Positions 14,088 through 20,705 of a stretch of DNA of 24,484 nucleotides are shown here, piece by piece (position 1 is the first letter of the stretch; every line of letters begins with the position of its first letter). Source of the DNA: Solirubrobacteraceae bacterium (lineage in GTDB: Bacteria; Actinomycetota; Thermoleophilia; Solirubrobacterales; Solirubrobacteraceae); assembly GCA_025935735.1 (NCBI GenBank), contig JAICUS010000016.1, positions 1-24,484 of the forward strand, written 5' to 3'. The translations under genes were made by a program, and so were the position numbers. The notes beneath the pieces were generated by a model. It was not told the origin of the DNA. It saw only the letters and a program-made list of their open reading frames with translations, and made no database searches.

Positions 14088-14425
14088 GAGGCGGGCTCGA
14101 CCCTGACCGCGGTCCCGTAGGCCACGATCTCGGTCAAGGACTGGCCGACCTCAGAGGTGTCGAACCGCATCGCGACGATGGCGTTGGCCCCCAGCAGCTG
14201 CGCGTTCTGCACGAGCCGGTCCAGCGCGTGGCGGCGCGAGTCCTCCAGCAGCTCCGTGTACTCGCTGATCTCGCCCTGGCGCAGCGCCTTGATGCCCGCC
14301 GTGAAGCCCTTGGCGAAGCCCACGCTGCGCACCACCAGCCCGAAGGCCACACCGAGGTTCTCACGCACCACCGCCCCCGGGAGCTCCTGCGCCGTGGTGA
14401 TGGGGATCTCGTAGCCGCCGGACAT
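14084..14425 (-). CDS. UPF0145/YbjQ family protein
   Basis: A 113-residue protein of the YbjQ (UPF0145) family, which forms small beta-barrel oligomers, usually pentamers, with no agreed function (sometimes called heavy-metal-binding). Matching features are VVRENLGVAFGLVVRSV near the N-terminus, the central helix ALRQGEISEYTELLEDSRRHALDRLVQNAQLLGANAIVAMRFDTSEV (quoted in parts: EYTELLEDSR, GANAIVAMRFD) and the final strand EIVAYGTAVRVEP. The ATG at 14425 is chosen over an upstream in-frame ATG because TACCCT (14437-14432) lies six bases before it and would contain that upstream codon's neighbourhood. Its stop overlaps the start of the DUF1707-like gene. The divergent anti-sigma kinase gene starts 80 bases away. 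Confidence 0.85.
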   Translation of the reverse strand: MSGGYEIPITTAQELPGAVVRENLGVAFGLVVRSVGFAKGFTAGIKALRQGEISEYTELLEDSRRHALDRLVQNAQLLGANAIVAMRFDTSEVGQSLTEIVAYGTAVRVEPAS

Positions 14426-14431
14426 GGCGGG

Positions 14432-14437
14432 AGGGTA
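14432..14437 (-). promoter_or_regulatory. -10 element of the UPF0145 operon
   Basis: TACCCT on the minus strand ends six bases before the ATG at 14425. A loose -35 (GTTCAG, 14460-14455) lies 17 bases upstream within the small inverted repeat GTTC-CT-GAAC (14451-14460). The mRNA is probably leaderless. Confidence 0.5.
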
Positions 14438-14505
14438 CATGCAGCGTCACGTTCCTGAACCTCGGTCGTTTCCGCCCACGCACGGCGGGGCACGCCAACT
14501 CTCAG

Positions 14506-14889
14506 ATGGACGCGCAGACGCTGGACCTGACCCTGCCGCCGCAGCCGGACTCCGTGGCGGAGGCGCGCACCCGCGTGCTCGAGGCCGTGGGCCCCGAGCT
14601 CTCCGACGACGGCCAGCTGGAGACGCTGCGGCTGCTGGTGTCGGAGCTGGTGACCAACGCGGTCCGCCACGGCGGCCACGACGAGCCCGTGGAGATCCAC
14701 GCCATGTGGAACTCCGAGGTGCGCGTCGAGGTGGTCGACCACGGGAACGGGTTCTCGCCCGCTCCGCGCGCCGGCGAGCTCGACGAGCCGGGCGGGTTCG
14801 GGCTGTTCCTGGTCGGCCGCCTCGCCGACCGCTGGGGCGTGGAGACCGACAGCGCCACCCGCGTGTGGTTCGTACTGCGCCGCGAGTGA
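14506..14889 (+). CDS. RsbW/SpoIIAB-like anti-sigma factor serine kinase (HATPase)
   Basis: A 127-residue stand-alone GHKL ATPase. LLVSELVTNAVRHGG (44-58) is the N box with the Mg-binding Asn, VEVVDHGNGFSP (about 77-88) is the G1 box, and PGGFGLFLVGRLADRWGV (97-114) is the G2 box, the pattern of anti-sigma factor kinases. These bind a sigma factor and are released by a STAS-domain antagonist that they phosphorylate. The gene immediately downstream in the same frame encodes such a STAS domain, separated by this gene's TGA and 24 bases. Upstream, GTTT (14468-14471) and GGGGCA (14487-14492) spaced by 15 bases loosely recall SigB/SigF-type promoters of actinobacteria, which would fit self-control, but the match is poor. 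No Shine-Dalgarno is seen. Confidence 0.9.
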   Translation: MDAQTLDLTLPPQPDSVAEARTRVLEAVGPELSDDGQLETLRLLVSELVTNAVRHGGHDEPVEIHAMWNSEVRVEVVDHGNGFSPAPRAGELDEPGGFGLFLVGRLADRWGVETDSATRVWFVLRRE

Positions 14890-14900
14890 GCGGCGTCCGC

Positions 14901-14906
14901 TAGCTT
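14901..14906 (+). promoter_or_regulatory. -10 element pointing at the STAS gene
   Basis: TAGCTT lies seven bases before an ACG codon at 14914. Six other genes here have a TANNNT hexamer at six or seven bases from ATG or GTG, so the position marks 14914 as the probable start even though the codon is not standard. Confidence 0.45.
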
Positions 14907-14913
14907 TCGCGCC

Positions 14914-15237
14914 ACGAGCGCCCCACGCCCGACGAGCTGGAAGGTCACCGAGGTCGCCGACCTGCGCGGCGACAGGACGCTCGTCGTCCACGGCGAGCTC
15001 GACATCGCCACCGCGCCGGAGCTCCAGCGCCTCCTCGAGGGCCTGCGGCGGCGTCATCACGCGGTGGTGCTCGACCTCGCCGCGGTGACGTTCATCGACT
15101 CCACCGGGCTGAGCGCGCTGATGGACGCCCGGGCCGAGTCGGACCGCAACGGCTGGGACTTCTCCGTCCGCCACCCCTCGGCCGCGGTGCGCCGGGTGGT
15201 CGAGCTGGCCGGGCTGGAGCACGTGCTGAGCGGCTGA
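14914..15237 (+). CDS. STAS-domain anti-sigma factor antagonist with no standard start codon
   Basis: The frame encodes a full STAS domain: TLVVHGELDIATAPELQRLL (22-41), VVLDLAAVTFIDSTGLSALM (51-70) with the phosphorylation motif DSTG (Ser63/Thr64), and a last helix RRVVELAGLEHVLSG. Counted from ACG 14914 it is 107 residues, normal for SpoIIAA/RsbV-type antagonists, which free sigma factors by binding the kinase encoded just upstream. No ATG, GTG or TTG exists in frame between the kinase's TGA (14887-14889) and the domain. ACG 14914 lies seven bases after TAGCTT. Options are an ACG start, read-through of the TGA to give a kinase-STAS fusion (both are in the same frame), or a base error turning ATG into ACG. 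The domain is intact, so loss of the gene is unlikely. Confidence 0.75.
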   Translation, partial: TSAPRPTSWKVTEVADLRGDRTLVVHGELDIATAPELQRLLEGLRRRHHAVVLDLAAVTFIDSTGLSALMDARAESDRNGWDFSVRHPSAAVRRVVELAGLEHVLSG

Positions 15238-15238
15238 C

Positions 15239-15260
15239 GGAAGCCGGCGCCCGGCTTTCC
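15239..15260 (+). terminator. Terminator-like hairpin after the STAS gene
   Basis: AAGCCGG (15241-15247) and CCGGCTT (15251-15257) form a seven-bp stem with loop CGC, extendable by two G-C pairs across one bulged T. It begins two bases after the STAS stop and lies before the peptidase gene. The T-run is very short, as is usual in such GC-rich genomes. Confidence 0.55.
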
Positions 15261-15323
15261 TGCAGCCGTCGGATGTGCGCGTTCACAACAGCGCGTAGCC
15301 TCGCCGGCACCGGACCACTCACC

Positions 15324-15331
15324 GGAGGGGG
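15324..15331 (+). promoter_or_regulatory. Shine-Dalgarno of the secreted peptidase gene
   Basis: GGAGGGGG is centred about nine bases before the GTG at 15338 and settles this start. A -10-like TAGCCT (15296-15301) upstream would give a leader of about 30 bases. Confidence 0.65.
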
Positions 15332-15337
15332 AACACC

Positions 15338-17944
15338 GTGCAGGGACGGAGGTTGGCGGCTGCCGCCGCGGCGGCGCTCGCGCTCACGCTGACGGCTGGG
15401 ACAAAGGCGGCGGCGGACCCGCCGGGGATCGTCGTCGCCGGCGGCGAGACCCAGGAGGCGTTCGGCTACACGGACGCGATCCGCCAGCGGGTGCTCGTGC
15501 CCTCGGACTTCGACTCCGACGGCGACGGCGTCGACGACGTCATCGCCATGGACATCATGCGCCCGGCGGCGTCGGACCGGGGGATGAAGGTCCCGGTGAT
15601 CATGGACGCCAGCCCGTACTACTCGACGCTCGGGCGCGGCAACGAGTCGCAGCTGAAGGTCGACGGCGCCGACGGCCTGCTCGCCCAATGGCCGCTGTTC
15701 CTGGACAACTACTTCGTCCCGCGCGGCTACGCGGTGGCGCTGGTCGACATGACCGGCACCAACCACTCCACCGGCTGCCCGACCGTGCAGGGCTACACCG
15801 ACAACCAGGCCGCGGTGATGGCGATCGACTGGCTCAACGGCCGCCGCCCCGGCTACGACCCGAACGGCGATCCGGTGACCGCCGCGAGCTGGCACGACGG
15901 CCGCACGGGCATGATCGGCAAGTCCTACGACGGCTCGCTGGCCGCCGCGGCGGCGACGACCGGCGTGGCCGGCCTGACCACCGTGGTCACCGAGTCCGGC
16001 CCCTACCAGTACTACGACTACACGCGCTCCAACGGCGTCATCCAGCGCGGCAACCACTACCTGGCGAGCCTGGCCGGCGCGGTCACGAACCCCGACCGGC
16101 GCGACCACTGCGCGCCGGTCCGCGCCGACCTGAACGCCAACGACGGCGACGCCACCGCGAACTACTCGCCGTTCTGGGAGCCGCGCAACTACGTCAAGGA
16201 CGCGTTCAAGGTCCGGGCCAGCGTCCTGGCCACGCACGGGTTGCAGGACGAGAACGTGCGCATCGACCACTTCTCCAAATGGTGGTACGCGCTCAGCGAC
16301 CTCGGCGTGGCGCGCCACGCCCGGCTGATGCAGGTCGGCCACGTCGACCCGTTCGACGTCGACCGCGCCGACTGGGTGGACGAGCTGCACCGCTGGTTCG
16401 ACTACTGGCTCTGGCAGGTGCCCAACGGCGTGATGGACGACCCGCCGGTGGAGGTCGAGACCTCGCCCGGGACGTTCACCAAGTACGCGAGCTGGCCGGC
16501 GCCGGGCAGCGCGCAGACGCAGGTGTTCCTGCGGCCCGGCGGCGCGCTCGGCCTCGCGCCCGCGGCCGGCGCCGAGCAGACCACGACGTTCACCGACTCC
16601 CAGCGCCAGCGCGAGCCGGCGATGCTGGCGGACCCAACGACGGTCAACGACGGCCGGCGCGTGTTCCTCTCGCCGCCGCTGAGCGCGCCGGTGCACGTGT
16701 CCGGCACGCCGGTGGTGCAGCTGGACGCGTCGATCGACAACAAGACCGGCGCGCACCTCGGGGCGATCCTCGTCGACTACGGCCCCGCGTTCCCGCGCGT
16801 GGTGGACAACATCAACAACAACGGCGTGCAGACGCTGCCGACCTCCGACTGCTGGGGCGAGAGCAGCCCCGCCGACAGCGCGTGTTACAAGGACGTCGGC
16901 GAGCTGGTGGACACGACGTCGACCGCCTGGCGCGTCTCCAAGGGCGTGCTGGACGCCGGCCACAAGGACTCGCTGACCGACCCGGCGCCGGTCGTGGCGG
17001 GGCAGCGCTACCCGTTCGGCTTCCCGCTGCTGCCCGCGGACTACACGTTCCCGGCCGGCCACCGGATCGGCGTGGTGATCGTGGGCTCCTACCGCGATTA
17101 CGGCACCAGCACGGACACCGGCACGCCCGCGCAGATCACGCTGTCCGAGCAGGCCAGCCGAGTGACGCTGCCGGTGGTCGGCGGCGGCGCGGCCCTGCAC
17201 GGCGCCGGCCTGGCCGCGGGCGAGCCGACCACCACCGCGCTCGCGCAGGATTCCCAGCAGACCGACGGCGGCCAACCGGTCACGCTCACCGCGACCGTCG
17301 GCGCGAACGACCCTGCGATGCAACCGGCGGCACTGCCGGGCTTCGCGCGCGAGGCGCTGCTCCGGCGCGACTACGACGGGTTCACCGCGCTGAACACGCC
17401 GACCGGGAGCGTCCAGTTCAAGGACGGCGGCGAGGACCTCGGCGCCCCGGTGGCGCTGGACGACGGCGTGGCGAAGTTGACGACCACGCTCGGCGGCGGC
17501 ACCCGCTCGCTCTCCGCGGTCTACCTCGGCGACGGCGGCTTCGACGCCTCCACCAGCGCCGCCGTGTCGCACGTCGTGCACCCGCTCCTCACCGTCTCCG
17601 GGACGGTGCCGGCCACGCTGGCGCTGACGCTCGGCGCGCCGGCGACGTTCGGCGCCTTCACGCCGGGGGTCACGCACACCTACACGGCGACCACCACGGC
17701 CGACGTCGTCTCGACGGCCGGCGACGCCGCGCTGAGCGTGTCGGATGCGGGCCACCTGGCCAACGGCGCGTTCACGCTGCCCCAGCCGCTGCAGGTGGAC
17801 ATCGCGCCCGCCGGCTGGTCCGAGCCCGTGTCACACGCGACGTCCACGATCACGTTCACGCAACCGATCGGCGCGAGCGACCCGCTGCGCACCGGGACGT
17901 ACGCCACGACGCTCACGTTCACGCTGTCGACGACGACACCCTGA
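15338..17944 (+). CDS. Secreted Xaa-Pro dipeptidyl-peptidase (S15) with C-terminal Ig-like domain
   Basis: An 868-residue exported enzyme. Residues 1-26 are a signal peptide (RR, Ala/Leu core, AAA before DPPG). DFDSDGDGVDDV (57-68) is a calcium-loop-like motif. The S15 domain has GKSYDGS (194-200) with nucleophile Ser196, Asp304 (GLQDENV) and His335 (GHVDPF), matching the Xaa-Pro dipeptidyl-peptidase triad; these remove Xaa-Pro dipeptides from peptide N-termini. A jelly-roll part follows to about 620. Residues 629-750 are an Ig-like repeat (TTTALAQDS, TGSVQFKDGGEDLG, LSAVYLGDGGFDASTS) with about 30 extra residues (656-686) inserted. The last 115 residues are a beta-rich WxL-like domain (ATFGAFTPGVTHTYTATTTA) that may hold it at the surface. 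GTG start with GGAGG upstream. Confidence 0.9.
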   Translation: MQGRRLAAAAAAALALTLTAGTKAAADPPGIVVAGGETQEAFGYTDAIRQRVLVPSDFDSDGDGVDDVIAMDIMRPAASDRGMKVPVIMDASPYYSTLGRGNESQLKVDGADGLLAQWPLFLDNYFVPRGYAVALVDMTGTNHSTGCPTVQGYTDNQAAVMAIDWLNGRRPGYDPNGDPVTAASWHDGRTGMIGKSYDGSLAAAAATTGVAGLTTVVTESGPYQYYDYTRSNGVIQRGNHYLASLAGAVTNPDRRDHCAPVRADLNANDGDATANYSPFWEPRNYVKDAFKVRASVLATHGLQDENVRIDHFSKWWYALSDLGVARHARLMQVGHVDPFDVDRADWVDELHRWFDYWLWQVPNGVMDDPPVEVETSPGTFTKYASWPAPGSAQTQVFLRPGGALGLAPAAGAEQTTTFTDSQRQREPAMLADPTTVNDGRRVFLSPPLSAPVHVSGTPVVQLDASIDNKTGAHLGAILVDYGPAFPRVVDNINNNGVQTLPTSDCWGESSPADSACYKDVGELVDTTSTAWRVSKGVLDAGHKDSLTDPAPVVAGQRYPFGFPLLPADYTFPAGHRIGVVIVGSYRDYGTSTDTGTPAQITLSEQASRVTLPVVGGGAALHGAGLAAGEPTTTALAQDSQQTDGGQPVTLTATVGANDPAMQPAALPGFAREALLRRDYDGFTALNTPTGSVQFKDGGEDLGAPVALDDGVAKLTTTLGGGTRSLSAVYLGDGGFDASTSAAVSHVVHPLLTVSGTVPATLALTLGAPATFGAFTPGVTHTYTATTTADVVSTAGDAALSVSDAGHLANGAFTLPQPLQVDIAPAGWSEPVSHATSTITFTQPIGASDPLRTGTYATTLTFTLSTTTP

Positions 17945-17946
17945 AG

Positions 17947-17991
17947 GGGGTCAGACCCCTTGAGTCTCAGGGGCTCAAGGGGTCTGACCCC
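17947..17991 (+). repeat. Perfect 18-bp nested inverted repeat between peptidase and kinase genes
   Basis: Arm 17947-17964 (GGGGTCAGACCCCTTGAG) is the exact reverse complement of 17974-17991, with nine bases between. Each arm itself contains a near-perfect palindrome, GGGGTC-A-GACCCC and GGGGTC-T-GACCCC, so the DNA can form either one long hairpin or two short ones. It begins three bases after the peptidase stop and ends two bases before the -10 of the kinase gene, covering its -35 region. It can act as a terminator for the peptidase, as an operator for the kinase, or be a dispersed REP-like element. There is no T-run. Confidence 0.85.
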
Positions 17992-17992
17992 G

Positions 17993-17998
17993 TAGTCT
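17993..17998 (+). promoter_or_regulatory. -10 element of the GAF kinase-NarL regulator operon
   Basis: TAGTCT lies seven bases before the GTG at 18006, identical in sequence and spacing to that of the ABC operon at 11132. The -35 zone falls inside the large inverted repeat, so the repeat could affect initiation. The mRNA is probably leaderless. Confidence 0.55.
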
Positions 17999-18005
17999 TC
18001 GCGGC

Positions 18006-19121
18006 GTGGAGAGCCACGCCGAGCCGAGCGTCCGCATCGACGCGCTGGAGACGTTCGTCGAGCTGCTCTCGCGCGTCGAGGCCGACCCGGCCAGCGACGC
18101 GTTCTACTCGCGCCTGTGCGAGGCCACCTGCCGGGTGGGCGACATGGACCGGGCGGTGATCTTCCGCTACGACGGCGCCCGCCGGCGCGTGCGCGCGGCC
18201 GGCGCCTACGGGCTCCCGCTGGAGGTGTTCGAGAACGCCCAGGTGACGGTCGAGACCGTGCCGGTGGCCCGCGAGTCGCTCGTCGAGGACCGGGTGATCG
18301 AGATCTTCAGCGACACCGCCGAGGGCGTGCCGGACGAGTACCGCGAGATCATCCGCGACCGCCAGATCTTCGTCACCCCGATGGCCGCCGCCGGCCGCTG
18401 GCTGGGCGTGATCCTGTCCGACCGCGCGCCCGACCGCCCGCCGCTGGGCGCCCCCGAGCGCCACCTGCTGTGGACGCTGGGCAAGACCGCCGCGCTGGCC
18501 GCGTTCGCCCGCCAGGCCACCAACAAGCAGGCCCAGGCGCGCCAGCTGCAGGAGCGCATCGACCTCGCGCGCGAGGTGCACGAGTCGGTCATCCAGCGGC
18601 TGTTCGGCATCCAGCTCGTGTTCTCCAGCCAGGCCGAGCTCAGCCCCGCCGCCCGCGAGCGCATCGGCGCCGAGCTGCAGGCCGCGCTGTTCGACCTGCG
18701 CCGCGCCCTGCAGCGCCCGCTCGGCCGGCCCGCGCCGGAGACGCACACGACGCTGCTGGACGAGCTCGAGCGGCTGCGGCGCGAGCACAAGGACCTCGGG
18801 CTCACGCTGCGGCCGGGCTCCGAGCGCATCCAGCTGCCGGCGCAGATGGAGCCGCTCGCCCAGTCGGTGCTGGCCGAGGCCGTGCGCAACGCGCACAAGC
18901 ACGCCCAGCCCACCCGGGTCGAGGTGTCGCTGGCCCGCGTGGACGGCGCGCTCGTGCTCGACGTGGTCAACGACGGCGTGCGCGGGCGGCCCAAGCAGTC
19001 TGGGATGGGGCTGCGGCTGGCCGCGCTGGAGGCGCTGCAGGTGGGCGGGATCGTGGAGTTCGGCGAGCCCGAGCCCGGGATGTGGCGGGTCCGGCTGGCG
19101 GTGCCCTATGAGCGGGCCTGA
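18006..19121 (+). CDS. GAF-domain histidine kinase (NarL/DevS-like)
   Basis: A 371-residue soluble sensor kinase without membrane segments. Residues 13-168 form a GAF domain (FVELLSRVEADP to the LGVILSDRAP strand and a helix ending LAAFARQ). A helix DLAREVHESVIQRLFGIQL carries the likely phospho-accepting His192, a variant of the HisKA_3 dimer helix. The ATPase part has the N box LAEAVRNAHKHA (289-300, Asn295), LDVVNDGVRG (318-327) and SGMGLRLAAL (332-341). It is expected to sense a cytoplasmic signal (redox, gas or small ligand; not decidable) and to phosphorylate the regulator encoded next. The regulator's ATG lies 14 bases inside the end of this gene. Start GTG chosen by the -10 seven bases upstream. 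Confidence 0.9.
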   Translation: MESHAEPSVRIDALETFVELLSRVEADPASDAFYSRLCEATCRVGDMDRAVIFRYDGARRRVRAAGAYGLPLEVFENAQVTVETVPVARESLVEDRVIEIFSDTAEGVPDEYREIIRDRQIFVTPMAAAGRWLGVILSDRAPDRPPLGAPERHLLWTLGKTAALAAFARQATNKQAQARQLQERIDLAREVHESVIQRLFGIQLVFSSQAELSPAARERIGAELQAALFDLRRALQRPLGRPAPETHTTLLDELERLRREHKDLGLTLRPGSERIQLPAQMEPLAQSVLAEAVRNAHKHAQPTRVEVSLARVDGALVLDVVNDGVRGRPKQSGMGLRLAALEALQVGGIVEFGEPEPGMWRVRLAVPYERA

Positions 19122-19752
19122 CCTCAACCCGTCGCGGCTGGCGTCCGGCTCCAGCAACCGCAAGCTGCGGGTGCTGGTGGTGGACGACCACGAGGTGGTG
19201 CACTGGGGCCTGCGGCTGATGCTGGGCGAGCAGCCGTGGGTCGAGCGCTGCCTGTCGGCGCGCAACTCCGAGGAGGCGCTGGCGCTGGCCCGCCGCTATG
19301 ACCCGCACGTGGCGCTGGTCGACCTGTTCGTCGGCCAGGAGTCCGGCGCGGAGATCTGCGCGAAGCTGCTCTCGCTCTCCCCGCGTTTGAACGTGCTGCT
19401 CATCTCCGGCGCCGGGCGGATCTCCCCGAACGCCGCCCGGGCCGCCGGCGCGTCCGGGTTCATCTCCAAGGACTGGCCGGCCGCCGACATCGCCGGCGCG
19501 GTGCGCATGGTCGGCCTGGGCATGACGGTGTTCAAGCCGCACGAGGCGCCGGCGGGCCCGCCGCTGTCGGAACGCGAGCGAGAAGTCCTCGAGGCGATCG
19601 CCTCCGGCGCGACCAACCGCGAGATCGCCGGCACGCTCTATCTGAGTCCGCACACGGTCAAGGAGCACACCTCCTCGCTGTACCGGAAGCTGAACGTGCG
19701 CAACCGCGCCGAGGCCGTGCAGAAGGCCCAGCGCCTCGGCCTCATCTCCTGA
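19108..19752 (+). CDS. NarL/FixJ family response regulator
   Basis: A 214-residue two-domain regulator. The receiver domain (20-140) has VLVVDDHEV (acidic Asp26/Asp27), phospho-accepting Asp72 in ALVDLFVG, Ser100 and Lys121 (FISKDW). The LuxR-type helix-turn-helix covers about 150-212: LSEREREVLEAIASGATNREIA, then LSPHTVKEHTSSLYRKLNV. Phosphorylation by the overlapping GAF kinase should promote dimer binding to target promoters. An N-terminal tail of about 18 residues precedes the receiver domain, consistent with the coupled ATG being the true start. The stop lies 92 bases before the fabD start. Confidence 0.93.
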   Translation: MSGPDLNPSRLASGSSNRKLRVLVVDDHEVVHWGLRLMLGEQPWVERCLSARNSEEALALARRYDPHVALVDLFVGQESGAEICAKLLSLSPRLNVLLISGAGRISPNAARAAGASGFISKDWPAADIAGAVRMVGLGMTVFKPHEAPAGPPLSEREREVLEAIASGATNREIAGTLYLSPHTVKEHTSSLYRKLNVRNRAEAVQKAQRLGLIS

Positions 19753-19777
19753 GCTGCGCGGGCGCGGCGCGAGATGA

Positions 19778-19803
19778 GGGGGTTCCGCCCCCCGGTCGGG
19801 GGG
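19778..19803 (+). promoter_or_regulatory. Mutually exclusive GC hairpins between regulator and fabD
   Basis: The C-run at 19788-19793 can pair either with GGGGG upstream (19778-19782, loop TTCCG plus one base) or with GGGGGG downstream (19798-19803, loop GGTC). Only one can form at a time, the layout of a terminator/anti-terminator or a boundary between the two-component genes and the fatty-acid operon. TAGCC follows at once and could be a -10 for fabD. There is no T-run. Confidence 0.4.
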
Positions 19804-19844
19804 TAGCCGCTCAGGGAGGGTGTGACCGGGAGCGCCCCTCGGTG

Positions 19845-20705
19845 ATGGTGCCTACTGTGAGCAACGCAACAGAACCCGCGGCGCTCTTCCCGGGCCAGGG
19901 GAGCCATACCCCTGAGATGCGCGAGCTGGTCGCCCAGCGCGCACCCGAGCTGCTGGAGCGCGTGACCGAGCTCGTCGGCGAGGACCCCTTCGCGCGCGTG
20001 CAGGAGAACACCCGCTACGCGCAGCCCGCGATCTTCTGCGCCACGCTGGCCGGCTGGGACGCGCTGGACCTGCATCCGTCCGCCGCCGCCGGCCACTCGC
20101 TGGGCGAGCTGTCCGCGCTCGCCGCCGCCGGCGTCCTGAAGCGCGACGACGCGCTGGAGCTCGTCGTCCTGCGCGGCCGGTTGATGGGCGAGGCCCACAA
20201 CGGCTCGATGCTGGCGCTCGTCGGCGCGACGCTCGAGGACGCGCAGGCGATCGCCGAGGAGGGCGGCGTGACCGTGGCCAACGACAACGCGCCCGGCCAG
20301 GTGGTCCTGTCCGGCTCCCACGATGCGCTGGACAAGACCGAGGCCGTGGCCCAAGAGCGCGGCACGCGCGTCATCCGCCTCGACGTCGCCGGCGCCTTCC
20401 ACTCGCCCGCCATGGAGCCCTCGGTCGCGCCGTTCCGGGCCGCGCTCGACGCCGTCGAGGTCTCCGAGCCCGCGTTCCCCGTCTTCTCCTGCGCGAGCGC
20501 CGCGCCGTTCACCGACGTGCGCGCCGAGCTCGCCAACGCCCTCACGAGCCCCGTCCGCTGGCGGGAGACCGTGACCGCCATGCACGAGGCCGGCGCGCCC
20601 TCCTTCGTGGAGGTCGGGCCGGGCAAGGTGCTCGCCCGCATGGGCAAGCGCATCCTCAAGGGCGTCCCGTTCGAAACTCCCGCCGAAGGACTCATCCATG
20701 CCTAG
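19845..20705 (+). CDS. fabD: Malonyl-CoA:ACP transacylase
   Basis: A 286-residue acyltransferase. ALFPGQGSH (13-21) is the family opening, GHSLGELSAL (83-92) carries the nucleophile Ser85, and AFHSPAM (184-190) provides His186. It moves malonyl from CoA to the ACP encoded downstream, priming type II fatty-acid elongation. The start is not certain: GTG 19842, ATG 19845 and GTG 19857 are in frame, differ by up to five residues, and none has a strong Shine-Dalgarno or a well-placed -10. This gene opens the fab run, and its stop overlaps the fabH ATG by eight bases, so the operon is translated as a coupled set. Confidence 0.95.
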   Translation: MVPTVSNATEPAALFPGQGSHTPEMRELVAQRAPELLERVTELVGEDPFARVQENTRYAQPAIFCATLAGWDALDLHPSAAAGHSLGELSALAAAGVLKRDDALELVVLRGRLMGEAHNGSMLALVGATLEDAQAIAEEGGVTVANDNAPGQVVLSGSHDALDKTEAVAQERGTRVIRLDVAGAFHSPAMEPSVAPFRAALDAVEVSEPAFPVFSCASAAPFTDVRAELANALTSPVRWRETVTAMHEAGAPSFVEVGPGKVLARMGKRILKGVPFETPAEGLIHA

